A DNA stretch of 64,000 nucleotides from Microbacterium abyssi (GCF_015277895.1 NZ_CP063815.1:2418001-2482000); one strand, 5' to 3'; shown: positions 54,001 to 62,482, counted from the first letter of the stretch. The notes: generated from the letters alone by a model not told the origin. Program-made: numbers and translations.

Positions 54001-54813
54001 ATGTCGCCGCTTGTTGAGCGCAACCGCCTTGTCGAAGATAACCTGCCGCTGGTCGGATACCTGGCCGCAGAAACCCACGCACGCGCGACGCACATCCCGC
54101 GCGAGGAGCTCGCCTCTGTCGGGGCACTGGCTCTCGTCACTGCGGCCGACGCGTTCGACCCGTCGCTCGGCGTCCCCTTCGGCGCGTACGCGCGACGTCG
54201 CATCCTCGGAGCGTTCGCGGATGAGATGCGCGCGATGGACTGGGCCTCGCGCGGCATCCGCAAGCGCATCAAGGAGACCACCGCTGTTCGCGACACACTG
54301 ACCGCCGGGCTCGGACGCACCGCGACCGTGGCCGAGATCGCCACGGCGATGTCGGTTCCGACGGACGTCGTGTCCGAGGCGCTGGCCGACGGTGCGCGCA
54401 CCGTGGTCACGCTGGAGGATCCGTCGGCGCACACGCTGGCATCCGACATCCCGCTGCCCGAGGAGTCGGCGATGGTGAGCGAGCGGCGCGAGGTTCTCGA
54501 GCACGCCGTGGCCGCCCTCCCTGAGCGCATGCGCCTCATCGTGCAGGCCGTGTACTTCGATGAACGTCCGGTGAAGGAGATCGCCGAGGAGCTCGGCGTC
54601 TCGCACTCGGCCGTGTCGCAGCAGCGCTCCGAGGCGATGCGCCTGCTGCGCGATGCGCTGGAGAAGTACTTCGCCGACGGCGAGGAGCCGACCGCCGTCG
54701 CCCGCGTGTCGATGGCCGTGCGCGAGGCGTTCTTCGCGCGGATCGGCGAGACGGGCAGCAACCGGCTCGCGAACGTCTTCCGCGGTGCGCCTGCGGCTCA
54801 GGCGATCGCCTGA
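54001..54813 (+). CDS. fliA: Flagellar RNA polymerase sigma factor (FliA/WhiG family)
   Basis: A 270-residue sigma-70-family protein. Region 2 has VEDNLPLVGYLAAETHARAT, LASVGALALVTAADAFDPSL, FGAYARRRILGAFADEMRAM and DWASRGIRKRIK (the FliA/WhiG-typical R(S)xRxK pattern). Region 3 follows (GRTATVAEIATAMSVPTDVV). Region 4 is LPERMRLIVQAVYFDERPVK with EIAEELGVSHSAVSQQRSEA. It most likely recognises the TAAC-N15-GCCGATAG promoters found before flgN, fliC and flgB. ATG 54001 is chosen because GAGAGGTGAA lies 5-10 bases upstream; reading extends to 53956. No FlgM anti-sigma gene is visible. Confidence 0.93.
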   Translation: MSPLVERNRLVEDNLPLVGYLAAETHARATHIPREELASVGALALVTAADAFDPSLGVPFGAYARRRILGAFADEMRAMDWASRGIRKRIKETTAVRDTLTAGLGRTATVAEIATAMSVPTDVVSEALADGARTVVTLEDPSAHTLASDIPLPEESAMVSERREVLEHAVAALPERMRLIVQAVYFDERPVKEIAEELGVSHSAVSQQRSEAMRLLRDALEKYFADGEEPTAVARVSMAVREAFFARIGETGSNRLANVFRGAPAAQAIA

Positions 54814-54866
54814 CCTGCTTCTCCACACCCCTTCCCCACTTCGAAGCTTTGTACTAAACTGGCTTC

Positions 54867-56201
54867 ATGGAGCAGTTCTTCGATGATGTGGATGATCGGC
54901 CTCGTGATGCCGCGTTCGTCATCGGGTCTGCTCTGGATGATCTGCAGTGCGCGGATATCGATCTGAATCGGTATGCGGCGCGGCGTGGGGCGCAGATCGC
55001 GGATGCTGTCGCTCTGGCGCGCCGGAACCCCGAGGTGTTCGTGCTGGAGGACGCACAGGATGCGGCTGATCAGGCTGAGCGTGCGGCGGTCTCCGATATC
55101 GCCCTGCGGCTGAAGCGGTCCGAGGAGGACGTGCAGGCTGAGCTCGCTGTCGTGCAGGCCGCGATGCGACGACTGCCCACCTTGTGGGGGCATGCGCGGG
55201 ACGGGTTCGTGTCGATGTATCTCGTGACGCGGACGGTGGGGGCGCTGGGCAGGGTGCGGGCTCCCGCGAATGCCACGGCGGAGCAGCAGGAGGCCGAGCG
55301 CGAGGCGGCGCGACGGATCGATGAGGCGACCTCGGAGTGGGCGTTGACCTGTTCCCCGGTCAACTTCCTGCGCCGCCTCAAGCGCCTGACCGACCGACTC
55401 GACCCCGAACCCGCGGAGATGCGCCATACCCGCGCGGTGGCCGACCGGCGGGTGTGCGTCGAGCATGTGGACGACGGGATGAGCTGGATCAATGCCTACA
55501 TCCCCACCACGGAGGCGCTCGCTGTCGACCGTCGCCTCGCCGCGACGGCGAAGCAGGTGAAGAAGAGTGACCCGTGCGAGACGCGCACGATCGCGCAGAT
55601 CCGCGCCGACCTGTACTCCGAGTGGCTGCGCGGAGTCGGCACCGACCGGGCCGCGCAGACGAAGATCTTCGTCACCATCCCCGTCCAACTCCTCGACGAC
55701 GCCAGCAGCGATGCTGTCGACCTTCCCGTCCCGGAGGCGGAGATCGTCGGGCACGGCCCGATCGACCCGCTCACCGCGAAGCAGCTGCTCCTCGACACCG
55801 GCGTCTTCCGCCGGGTGATCGTCGACCCGATCCGCAGCGTGGTCATCGACATGGACCGCCGCAGCCGCCACGCCACACAAGCCCAGCGCGACTGGCTCAT
55901 CCTGCAGCACGGCACCTGCGCGAGAGACGGCTGCACCCGACTCGCCCTCGACGCCGACATCGACCACAACACCCCCTGGGCACAAGGCGGCACAACCAAC
56001 CTCGAAGACCTCCGGCCCCTCTGCCCCAGACACCACGTCGACAGGCATCGAACCCGCGCCATCTACCGATCCCGCCCCGACGGGACCGTCGAAGTCACCA
56101 CCCCCACCGGGTTCCGCAGTGCGTCCCCGCCACCCGAGACTCGCGCCACCGAGCACATCGCCCCGGTCCCGACCGTCCGCGATCTCGTCGCGCCGTTCTA
56201 G
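54867..56201 (+). CDS. HNH endonuclease of the DUF222/13E12 repeat family
   Basis: A 444-residue protein. The N-terminal ~320 residues are the helical DUF222 region (ALDDLQCADIDLNRYAARRG; ALAVDRRLAATAKQVKK; TRTIAQIRADLYSEWL). The C-terminal HNH nuclease has CARDGCTRLALDADIDHNTP, WAQGGTTNLEDLRPLC and PRHHVDRH. Such genes occur in many copies in actinobacterial genomes (REP13E12 in M. tuberculosis) and behave like dispersed repeats; their targets are unknown. Here it separates the flagellar sigma factor from flagellin and ends 5 bases before the fliC promoter. It is not a flagellar component. Confidence 0.93.
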   Translation: MEQFFDDVDDRPRDAAFVIGSALDDLQCADIDLNRYAARRGAQIADAVALARRNPEVFVLEDAQDAADQAERAAVSDIALRLKRSEEDVQAELAVVQAAMRRLPTLWGHARDGFVSMYLVTRTVGALGRVRAPANATAEQQEAEREAARRIDEATSEWALTCSPVNFLRRLKRLTDRLDPEPAEMRHTRAVADRRVCVEHVDDGMSWINAYIPTTEALAVDRRLAATAKQVKKSDPCETRTIAQIRADLYSEWLRGVGTDRAAQTKIFVTIPVQLLDDASSDAVDLPVPEAEIVGHGPIDPLTAKQLLLDTGVFRRVIVDPIRSVVIDMDRRSRHATQAQRDWLILQHGTCARDGCTRLALDADIDHNTPWAQGGTTNLEDLRPLCPRHHVDRHRTRAIYRSRPDGTVEVTTPTGFRSASPPPETRATEHIAPVPTVRDLVAPF

Positions 56202-56205
56202 CAGC

Positions 56206-56232
56206 TAACGCCCGCTCCGGTTCCGCCGATAG
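56206..56232 (+). promoter_or_regulatory. Sigma-28-type promoter of fliC
   Basis: TAAC (56206-56209), 15 bases, GCCGATAG (56225-56232). It is identical in both boxes to the flgN and flgB promoters. The transcript leader to the flagellin ATG would be about 50 bases. Confidence 0.92.
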
Positions 56233-56289
56233 GTGTGTGTGAAGCCCACGGATGGGCTTCGGTACATCCCAATCACGGAGGAACACACC

Positions 56290-57126
56290 ATGGGTATGCA
56301 GATCAACACCAACGTGTCGGCGCTCAACGCCTACCGCAACCTGTCCAGCACGCAGAACGACCTGTCGAAGTCCCTGGAGAAGCTGTCCAGCGGTCTTCGC
56401 ATCAACCGCGCGGCGGACGACGCCGCGGGCCTGGCGATCTCCGAGGGCCTGCGTTCGCAGGTCAACGGCCTGAACGTCGCGGCTCGCAACGCTCAGGACG
56501 GCATCTCGGTCATCCAGACCGCTGAAGGCGCCCTGACCGAGGTCCACTCCATCCTGCAGCGCATGCGCGACCTCGCGGTGCAGGGTGCGAACGACTCGAA
56601 CAACGACGCGTCGCGTGACGCGATCGGGACAGAGGTTGCCGCTCTCGCCGACGAACTCACCCGCGTCGCCGCGAGCACGAACTTCAACGGAATCAAGCTG
56701 CTCCAGGGCGGCGACCCGCTGACGTTCCAGGTCGGCGCTGGATCGACCGCCGCTGAGGACCAGATCCAGGTCACCCTGACCGACTTCTCGGGCCTCGGAG
56801 CCGAGATGAAGGATGCCACCACGGGAGTCGCCGTCGACTCGGCAGCCAACGCGCTGGCGTCGGTCGGCCGGATCGACGCTAAGATCACCGAGGTCTCGAC
56901 GGCGCGTGCCGGCTACGGTGCAGTCCAGAACCGCTTCGAGTCGACGATCAACTCGCTCAACGTCTCGTCGGAGAACCTGGCTGCTGCCGAGAGCCGCATC
57001 CGCGACACCGACATGGCGGCCGAGATGGTCAAGTACACCGCTGCGAACATCCTGTCGCAGGCCGGTACGGCGATGCTCGCTCAGGCGAACCAGTCGACGC
57101 AGGGCGTTCTTCAGCTCCTGCGCTGA
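56290..57126 (+). CDS. fliC: Flagellin
   Basis: A 278-residue filament subunit with conserved D0/D1 ends and a very short central domain. N-terminus: MQINTNVSALNAYRNLSSTQ, LEKLSSGLRINRAADDAAGL. The D1 segment HSILQRMRDLAVQGANDSNN corresponds to the TLR5-contact region of other flagellins. C-terminus: AESRIRDTDMAAEMVKYTAA, ILSQAGTAMLAQANQSTQGV, LQLLR. ATG 56290 has GGAGG 8 bases upstream, a strong site fitting high expression. It is preceded by a sigma-28 promoter and followed by a strong hairpin before fliD. Confidence 0.98.
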   Translation: MGMQINTNVSALNAYRNLSSTQNDLSKSLEKLSSGLRINRAADDAAGLAISEGLRSQVNGLNVAARNAQDGISVIQTAEGALTEVHSILQRMRDLAVQGANDSNNDASRDAIGTEVAALADELTRVAASTNFNGIKLLQGGDPLTFQVGAGSTAAEDQIQVTLTDFSGLGAEMKDATTGVAVDSAANALASVGRIDAKITEVSTARAGYGAVQNRFESTINSLNVSSENLAAAESRIRDTDMAAEMVKYTAANILSQAGTAMLAQANQSTQGVLQLLR

Positions 57127-57136
57127 TTCGCTCGCA

Positions 57137-57175
57137 GGTTCCGGGTGGGCGGCCGATCGTCGCCCACCCGGAACC
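57137..57175 (+). terminator. Hairpin between fliC and fliD
   Basis: A perfect 15-bp stem ggttccgggtgggcg / cgcccacccggaacc with a 9-base loop. fliD has no sigma-28 box of its own in the remaining gap, so this probably works as a partial terminator, giving far more flagellin than cap mRNA. Confidence 0.8.
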
Positions 57176-57205
57176 AGCATCCGCACCTGATCCGGAAAGG
57201 CACAC

Positions 57206-58582
57206 ATGGGTATCGCGCTCGACGGCCTCGTCTCGGGCCTCAACACCACCGAGCTCATCAATGCGCTCATGGATGTGCAAGCCATTCCCCGCAACCTGAT
57301 GAGCGCGAAGGCCGATGACAAGAAGCTCATCATCTCGCAGCTCCAGACCTTGAACACCTCCCTGCAGGACCTCGCGACCAAGGCCAAGACGGCCGCATCC
57401 GGCGAGAGCCTCAACGCCTTCTCGGCGACCTCGTCGTCCAACAACGTCACCGTCGCCCTTCGCCCCGGCGCCGCCGCCCTCACGACCGACATCGTCGTCG
57501 ACCGTCTCGCGCAGAAGCACACCGTCGTCACCGCGGCATCCACCGAATGGCCGGACGCTCCCCCGACTCTCACCCTCAAGAACGCTGCAGGCGAGCTCCT
57601 CAAGGTCACCGCTTCATCGTCGTCGATGACCGACGTCGCCCGCGCGATCAACGCCGCCGGCTTCGGCATCACCGCGAGCGTCGTCTCCGCAGGCAAGGAT
57701 GCCGAAGGAAACCCGCTGCAGCGCCTGCAGCTCGTCGCCGCAGAATCCGGCGAGCAGGGCTCGTTCAGCGTGTTCCGCGGCGATGAGGCCGCCGTCGGCG
57801 CGGACACAGACATCTCGGCCGCCCCCGGCGCCGCGATCATCGTCACCGGCGCCGACGCGCAGGTGCGGCTGTGGGCCGGAACCGCCGCCGAGCAGACCAT
57901 CACTTCGTCATCGAACACCTTCACCGATCTGTTCACCGGCGTCGACGTCACCGTCAGCGCCGTATCGACTGATCCGGTCACCGTCGGCGTCGCGGTCGAC
58001 GACAAGGCCCGTACGACAGCGGCCGCCGATTTCGTCAAGCAGATCGCATCGCTCCTCACCCGCATCGACAACGGCTCCAAGGCGACCGTCGGCACCGGCG
58101 ACGAGGCCACGACGCTCGGCGTCTTCACCGGCGACAGCACGGTGCGCGCTCTTCGCCAATCGCTCGCGCAGGCCGTGCAGTATCCGGTCGACGGCGCGTC
58201 GCCCTCGAGCATCGGCATCTCGATCGACCGCTACGGCGTCCTCACGATCGACGAGACCAAGTTCGCCGCGGCCCTCGCCGACGACCCGGATGCCGTCACC
58301 GGCATGTTCACCGGCATCGCCGAGCGCGTGCAGCAGACGGCCGAGACATACTCCGACAAATACGACGGTCTGCTCACGGCGCGCATCACCGGGCAGCAGA
58401 ACGAAGTCGATTCGCTCGGCGAGCAGATGGAGCGCTGGGATGTGCGCCTCGAACAGCGCAGGGCGACGCTCGAGCGCACCTACGCACGACTGGAGACCAT
58501 GCTCTCGCAGATGCAGTCGCAGTCCTCCTACCTGACCTCGCAGCTGGCGAACCTGCCGAGCTACGGCACCGGAACGAGCTGA
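57206..58582 (+). CDS. fliD: Flagellar filament cap protein FliD
   Basis: A 458-residue HAP2. N-terminal family segment: IALDGLVSGLNTTELINALM, DVQAIPRNLMSAKADDKK. The central domain includes VVDRLAQKHTV and TASSSSMTDVARAINAAGFG. The C-terminal FliD domain has YGVLTIDETKFAAALADDPD, AVTGMFTGIAERVQQ and a terminal coiled coil (QMERWDVRLEQRRATLERTY) typical of the cap. ATG 57206 has GGAAAGG upstream. It is one base from fliS. Confidence 0.95.
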   Translation: MGIALDGLVSGLNTTELINALMDVQAIPRNLMSAKADDKKLIISQLQTLNTSLQDLATKAKTAASGESLNAFSATSSSNNVTVALRPGAAALTTDIVVDRLAQKHTVVTAASTEWPDAPPTLTLKNAAGELLKVTASSSSMTDVARAINAAGFGITASVVSAGKDAEGNPLQRLQLVAAESGEQGSFSVFRGDEAAVGADTDISAAPGAAIIVTGADAQVRLWAGTAAEQTITSSSNTFTDLFTGVDVTVSAVSTDPVTVGVAVDDKARTTAAADFVKQIASLLTRIDNGSKATVGTGDEATTLGVFTGDSTVRALRQSLAQAVQYPVDGASPSSIGISIDRYGVLTIDETKFAAALADDPDAVTGMFTGIAERVQQTAETYSDKYDGLLTARITGQQNEVDSLGEQMERWDVRLEQRRATLERTYARLETMLSQMQSQSSYLTSQLANLPSYGTGTS

Positions 58583-58583
58583 T

Positions 58584-58991
58584 ATGAACGCTACCGCCGC
58601 TCTCCGCGCCCAGCAGCGCTACCGTGACGACGCCGTGCTCTCGGCGACGCCGGAGCGCCTCGTTACCATGTTGTACGACCGCCTGATGCTCGACATCGAG
58701 CGCGGGGAGGCCGCCCAGCGCTCAGGCGACTGGACAGAGGCGAACACGCAACTGCAGCATGCGCAGGCGATCGTCGCCGAGCTGACCTCGTCACTGTCGA
58801 ACGACTGGACGGGCAGCACAGGACTCCGCGCACTGTACGCCTTCCTGACGCAGACGCTGATCAGCGCGAACGTCGGCCGCGACCCGGAGCGCACCCGCTC
58901 CTGCCACGAACTCGTCGCGCCCCTGCGCCAGGCGTGGCATGAAGCCGCCGGCACGCTCGTAGGTGCCGTCTCAGGAGCGAGCGCCTCATGA
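58584..58991 (+). CDS. fliS: Flagellin chaperone FliS
   Basis: A 135-residue helical chaperone that keeps flagellin unfolded before export. The sequence pattern is clear: YRDDAVLSATPERLVTMLYD (the conserved PxxLxxMLYDxxL), RLMLDIERGEAAQRSGDW, LQHAQAIVAELTSSLSNDWT and LYAFLTQTLISANV. It is placed directly after fliD and is 4-base coupled to the next gene. Confidence 0.95.
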   Translation: MNATAALRAQQRYRDDAVLSATPERLVTMLYDRLMLDIERGEAAQRSGDWTEANTQLQHAQAIVAELTSSLSNDWTGSTGLRALYAFLTQTLISANVGRDPERTRSCHELVAPLRQAWHEAAGTLVGAVSGASAS

Positions 58992-59314
58992 GCGAGGCCA
59001 TCGCGACGGACACCGACGGGCGAGGCGCCGAGATCGCCGCGATCGAGGAGTCGGACCCGGCGTGGGTGGCGCTGCTCGCGGGAATCGAGAGCGACCTCGA
59101 CGATCCGGCCCCGACCGTCAGCACGTGGACGAAGCCCGGCACGTCACTGCCGACCGCCCTCGCCGATCGCGCTCATGGCCTACACCGACGGCAGCAGGAG
59201 CGGATGCAGCAGATGCGTGACGAGCTCGACGACATCCGTCATCAGCTCGAGGCCCTGCGCCGTGTTCCGGCCGGGCGGGAAGACGCGCCGGCCTACCTCG
59301 ACGTCGACGGATAG
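58988..59314 (+). CDS. Small protein in the FliT position, function unknown
   Basis: A 108-residue hydrophilic protein, not recognised by sequence. Residues ~60-95 form a likely amphipathic coiled coil (ADRAHGLHRRQQERMQQMRD, ELDDIRHQLEALRRV). The preceding half is acidic (EESDPAWVALLAGIESDLDD). It overlaps fliS by 4 bases (ATGA), exactly where fliT lies in other flagellar operons. A FliD/FliS-linked chaperone is a reasonable guess, but no FliT motif is seen. Confidence 0.65.
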   Translation: MSEAIATDTDGRGAEIAAIEESDPAWVALLAGIESDLDDPAPTVSTWTKPGTSLPTALADRAHGLHRRQQERMQQMRDELDDIRHQLEALRRVPAGREDAPAYLDVDG

Positions 59315-59401
59315 CATTCGGCGACACGCGAAGCACGGCTGCTGCGCGGGCGCGGGTTATGCTATCCCAACTGCTCACATCGTCGCCCCGGGGAGGGCTC
59401 A

Positions 59402-59941
59402 ATGAAGAATCTGACGAAAGCCACCATCGCCGGCGCATTGGGCGTCGTCATGCTCGCGGGAGGAACGACGTTCGCTCTGTGGAGTGACAGCGCAGGGCTC
59501 GGCTCGAGCGCCGTGAACTCGGGTACGCTCGCGCTCACGGAGACCGGGACTGGGGCATGGACCGACCTGTCTGACGACAGCGCCATCACCGACATTTCGG
59601 CGTTTCGCATCGTTCCGGGCGACACCATCGAGTACACCGCCGAGTTCACCGTCGCGGCGAGCGGCAAGAACCTGACCGCAACGCTCGACGTGTCAGACCC
59701 CGTCGCTGCAACCGGCGACGCCGAGCTTCTCGCGAACACGACGGTGACGCAGACGTTCACGGACGCCGCCGGCGAGCCCGTCGTAGACGGCGACATCACG
59801 AGCGCGAACAACGGCGACGTCATCGACGTCACCGTGACCGTCGCGTTCGCCGAGGCGACAGGGGGCACGACCGCACAGGGGCAGGCTCTCGACCTCAGCG
59901 CTCTGACCGTGACGCTCACGCAGACCACCACCACGCCGTAA
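59402..59941 (+). CDS. SipW-type (TasA/CalY-like) exported protein
   Basis: A 179-residue secreted protein with the alternate-type signal peptide found on TasA/CalY-like proteins: KNLTKATIAGALGVVMLAGG followed by TTFALWSDSAGLGSSAVNSG, the LW(S/N)D motif just after the hydrophobic core. The mature part is an all-beta, Thr-rich domain (NSGTLALTETGTG, IEYTAEFTVAASGKNLTATL, DVTVTVAFAEATGGT). It is a candidate fibre or matrix subunit processed by the SipW-type peptidase encoded downstream. ATG 59402 has GGGAGGG 4 bases upstream. It is the first gene of the five-gene unit. Confidence 0.87.
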   Translation: MKNLTKATIAGALGVVMLAGGTTFALWSDSAGLGSSAVNSGTLALTETGTGAWTDLSDDSAITDISAFRIVPGDTIEYTAEFTVAASGKNLTATLDVSDPVAATGDAELLANTTVTQTFTDAAGEPVVDGDITSANNGDVIDVTVTVAFAEATGGTTAQGQALDLSALTVTLTQTTTTP

Positions 59942-59975
59942 TCGTCGGCGCGGCCGCACGAAGGCGCCAGCAACT

Positions 59976-60569
59976 GTGGTGAAACGCGTCGCTCTCCTCG
60001 CCGCCGGGGCCGCACTGGTTCTGCTCACCGGAACCGGAGTGACCCTGGCGCTGTGGAACGACTCCGAGACGATCGAGGGAGCCACCGTGTCGTCCGGCAC
60101 GCTGGATATCACCGTCGACGGAGAGTCGCAGATCACCGTGGGGCCGCTGACCGGCCTCTATCCCGGTGGTGTGGTGGCGACGAGGATTCAGCTCGACGGG
60201 CAGGCGTCCGGAAACCTTGGGCTCGACTATGCGATCACGTCATCGCTGTCCGATACGTCGAGCGCGTCATCGACGCTGTTCAGCGTGCTCGACGCGCAGA
60301 TCTTCGTCGACGACAGCGCGGCGGGCTCGTGCAGCACGACCGCGACGCCGAGCGGAAGCCCGATCTACCCTGCCGGAGGCGGATACGGCGACCTCGCGGC
60401 GCTCTCGGCAGCCGGCACGCTCGTCGCTCCGGATGACGGCTCGGCTACCGCGTACGTCTGCGCCCGCTTCACGATTCCCTCCGGAACGCCGCCGACGGTC
60501 GGGGGCGTCGAGCTGAGCGGGGCAGGGAGTTCGTTCGCACTCGTCGTCACCGGGGAGGGAACGCGATGA
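59976..60569 (+). CDS. Second SipW-type exported protein
   Basis: A 197-residue protein with a similar signal region: VALLAAGAALVLLTGTGVTL followed by ALWNDSETIEGATVSSGTLD. The mature domain is beta-rich with two Cys (AAGSCSTTAT and ATAYVCARFT), probably disulfide-bonded outside the cell. It is related in design but not close in sequence to the preceding protein. The start is GTG 59976 (or 59979), 34 bases after the upstream stop. The end is 4-base coupled to the next gene. Confidence 0.83.
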   Translation: MVKRVALLAAGAALVLLTGTGVTLALWNDSETIEGATVSSGTLDITVDGESQITVGPLTGLYPGGVVATRIQLDGQASGNLGLDYAITSSLSDTSSASSTLFSVLDAQIFVDDSAAGSCSTTATPSGSPIYPAGGGYGDLAALSAAGTLVAPDDGSATAYVCARFTIPSGTPPTVGGVELSGAGSSFALVVTGEGTR

Positions 60570-61105
60570 GCGTGCGCGCGCGAACCCGCTGGCGGCTGCC
60601 GTTCGCCGCGATGCTCGTCATCGCTGCTGTGTCGCTGGCGATCCCCGCCTCGGCGCAGTGGTCGGCGACAGCCCGCGCAACCGTCGCCGTCACCGCCGGC
60701 TACCCCGCCCTGCCCGTGAACAACGGTCAGTGGCTGAGTTGCCGTGGTCCGCAGCAGTACAACGGCTACAGCAACAGCATCGGCGGTGACTTCCAGGCCA
60801 TCCAGTACCGCTATCGCGACCAGATCCCGCCGGTGTTCACGAACTTCCGGGTCTATCGCACGGTCGGCGGCGTCACACGGTCCGATCTCTGGTCGACGGC
60901 CCCCACCGACTTTCTCGGCATCCAGTCCAGTTACAACTACATGTTCCACGACCGCGGAACAGCGTTCTACAACCTCCCTGCAGACAACTCGCCGATGCAG
61001 GTCTACGTGCGACCGGTGTACGACGGCGGCTGGCTCGGGCCCGCCAGTAACACGATCACGATCTATCCTCAGCCCGACCTCAGCCAGAGCTATTGCCAGA
61101 CATGA
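60566..61105 (+). CDS. Exported protein of unknown function in the SipW operon
   Basis: A 179-residue protein with a signal peptide (RLPFAAMLVIAAVSLAIPAS, then AQWSATARATVAVTAGYPA). The AQW replaces the LW(S/N)D of its neighbours but the spacing is the same, so it may be a third SipW-type substrate. The mature part is rich in aromatic residues (GPQQYNGYSNSIGGDFQAIQ, YNYMFHDRGTAFYNLP, GGWLGPASNTITIYP) and suggests a fibronectin-III-like beta domain with Cys near each end. It overlaps both neighbours by 4 bases. Confidence 0.75.
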   Translation: MSVRARTRWRLPFAAMLVIAAVSLAIPASAQWSATARATVAVTAGYPALPVNNGQWLSCRGPQQYNGYSNSIGGDFQAIQYRYRDQIPPVFTNFRVYRTVGGVTRSDLWSTAPTDFLGIQSSYNYMFHDRGTAFYNLPADNSPMQVYVRPVYDGGWLGPASNTITIYPQPDLSQSYCQT

Positions 61106-61746
61106 TGCCGATGCAGTCGCGCCGTGCGCTGCGGGAAGCACAGCAGACCCCCGCAACCGAGACCCCCGCAACCGAAAGCCGCGCACCCGCCGAGCGCCGC
61201 CTGAGCCGTCCCACGCCGATGCGCATCGTGCTGCGAGTACTCGGGTGGGTCGCGTTCACGGTCGTGATGGTCGTGCTCGCGGTGGCGATCGTCATACCGC
61301 GACTCCTCGGCGCCGTGCCGCTCGCCGTGCTCACCTCGTCGATGGAGCCCACCCTTCCCCCGGGAACGCTGGTCGTGGTGAAGCCCGTCGACCCCGAGGC
61401 TCTCGGCGTCGGTGACGTCGTGACGTTCCAACCCGTATCCGACGATCCCCTGCTCGTCACGCATCGCATCGTCGGTGTCGGCTATCAGGCGGACGGCGAG
61501 ATCACCTTCACGACCCGCGGCGACAACAACGGCATCGACGACGAGCCGATCGCAGGCGCTCAGGTGATGGGCGAGGTCATCTACTCGGTGCCGTTCGTCG
61601 GGTATGCGACGACCGTGTTCAGCAGCACGGAGCGCGGCTGGATCGTCGGCGCGATCGGCGGCCTGCTCATCGGCTACGCCGTCTTCACGATCATCCGCGA
61701 ACTGCGACGAAAGCGCGTTCAACGGCCAGCGGGCGCAGAGCAATGA
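61102..61746 (+). CDS. Signal peptidase I, SipW/ER type
   Basis: A 214-residue membrane peptidase. A variable hydrophilic N-terminus precedes helix 1 (VLGWVAFTVVMVVLAVAIVI). The catalytic Ser 80 lies in VLTSSMEPTLPPGTLVVV. The general base is His 121 (LLVTHRIVGV) rather than the Lys of ordinary bacterial SPase I, which marks the SipW/archaeal/ER subtype. FTTRGDNNGIDD carries the conserved Asp. Helix 2 is near the C-terminus (GWIVGAIGGLLIGYAVFTII). It should process the SipW-type precursors of this operon. ATG 61102 is 4-base coupled to the previous gene. Confidence 0.92.
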   Translation: MMPMQSRRALREAQQTPATETPATESRAPAERRLSRPTPMRIVLRVLGWVAFTVVMVVLAVAIVIPRLLGAVPLAVLTSSMEPTLPPGTLVVVKPVDPEALGVGDVVTFQPVSDDPLLVTHRIVGVGYQADGEITFTTRGDNNGIDDEPIAGAQVMGEVIYSVPFVGYATTVFSSTERGWIVGAIGGLLIGYAVFTIIRELRRKRVQRPAGAEQ

Positions 61747-62468
61747 CGATCGCGTGGCGAGCGATCTCGGCATCCATCGCGGCAGCGACCGCGCTCGTCT
61801 TCCTGCTCGCCGGCGCTCCAGCCGGCGCCGACACCCGGCCCGAGATCACCGACCCGCCCTCGCCACTGGCCCTCAGTTACGACGGCGTCACCTGGCACGA
61901 CGACCTGCCGCCCCTGTTCGCACCGACCACCGTCGTGCCGGGCGATCTGCTCACGAGGACCGTCTTCGTGCGCAACGGCGCCGACCGCGCCGCGGCCCTG
62001 ACTGTCGTCGCCGAGCAGGTCGAGATGTACTCGACCTCACCGCATCCCTTCTACGACGAGCTGACGCTGGATGTACGCGAGCAGGGCGCGCCGAGCACCG
62101 CCGTCGTCTTCCCAGAGCTCTTGGGCACCGAGCTCCACGAAGGCGAGCTCGGCGCCGCGCAGGTCGTCGCGCTCACGGTCGACCTGCGATTTCCGCGCGA
62201 CGCGACATCGGGCGCCGATCCGCATCCTGATGAAGCATCGTTCGCGCTTCGCATCACCCTCGCCGAAAGCGCCGTCACCATTCCGAGCCACCGCGGACAG
62301 AGTGACGATGCCGACGACGACGCCGACGACTCTCTGGCCGGAACCGGCGGAACCGTCGTCGGCCTCTGGTGGGCGCTCGCCGCGATCGCGATCGGCGCCC
62401 TCGCCGTGCTCGTCGACACCCGGCGCGCCCGATCGCGCGCGCCGGCCGGCCGAGTCTCGGACCACTGA
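61743..62468 (+). CDS. Exported protein with LAxTG-type sorting signal
   Basis: A 241-residue protein. An N-terminal signal peptide (ISASIAAATALVFLLAGAPA, then GAD) leads to a beta-sandwich domain (LTRTVFVRNGADRAAALTVV, ALTVDLRFPRDATSGA). An acidic spacer (DDADDDADD) is followed by SLAGTGGTVVGLWWALAAIA, a hydrophobic stretch and a basic tail. LAGTG fits the LAxTG motif of class E sortases, so the protein may be linked to the cell wall and could anchor the fibre built from the upstream proteins. No sortase gene is in the window. It is coupled to the peptidase gene by ATGA. Confidence 0.8.
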   Translation: MTIAWRAISASIAAATALVFLLAGAPAGADTRPEITDPPSPLALSYDGVTWHDDLPPLFAPTTVVPGDLLTRTVFVRNGADRAAALTVVAEQVEMYSTSPHPFYDELTLDVREQGAPSTAVVFPELLGTELHEGELGAAQVVALTVDLRFPRDATSGADPHPDEASFALRITLAESAVTIPSHRGQSDDADDDADDSLAGTGGTVVGLWWALAAIAIGALAVLVDTRRARSRAPAGRVSDH

Positions 62469-62482
62469 AAACGAAACATCCC

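Noticed and set aside
54867-56201. HNH gene considered as an intron-encoded homing endonuclease
   Set aside because: It is a free-standing gene with DUF222 architecture between complete genes. No split gene or intron structure is visible.
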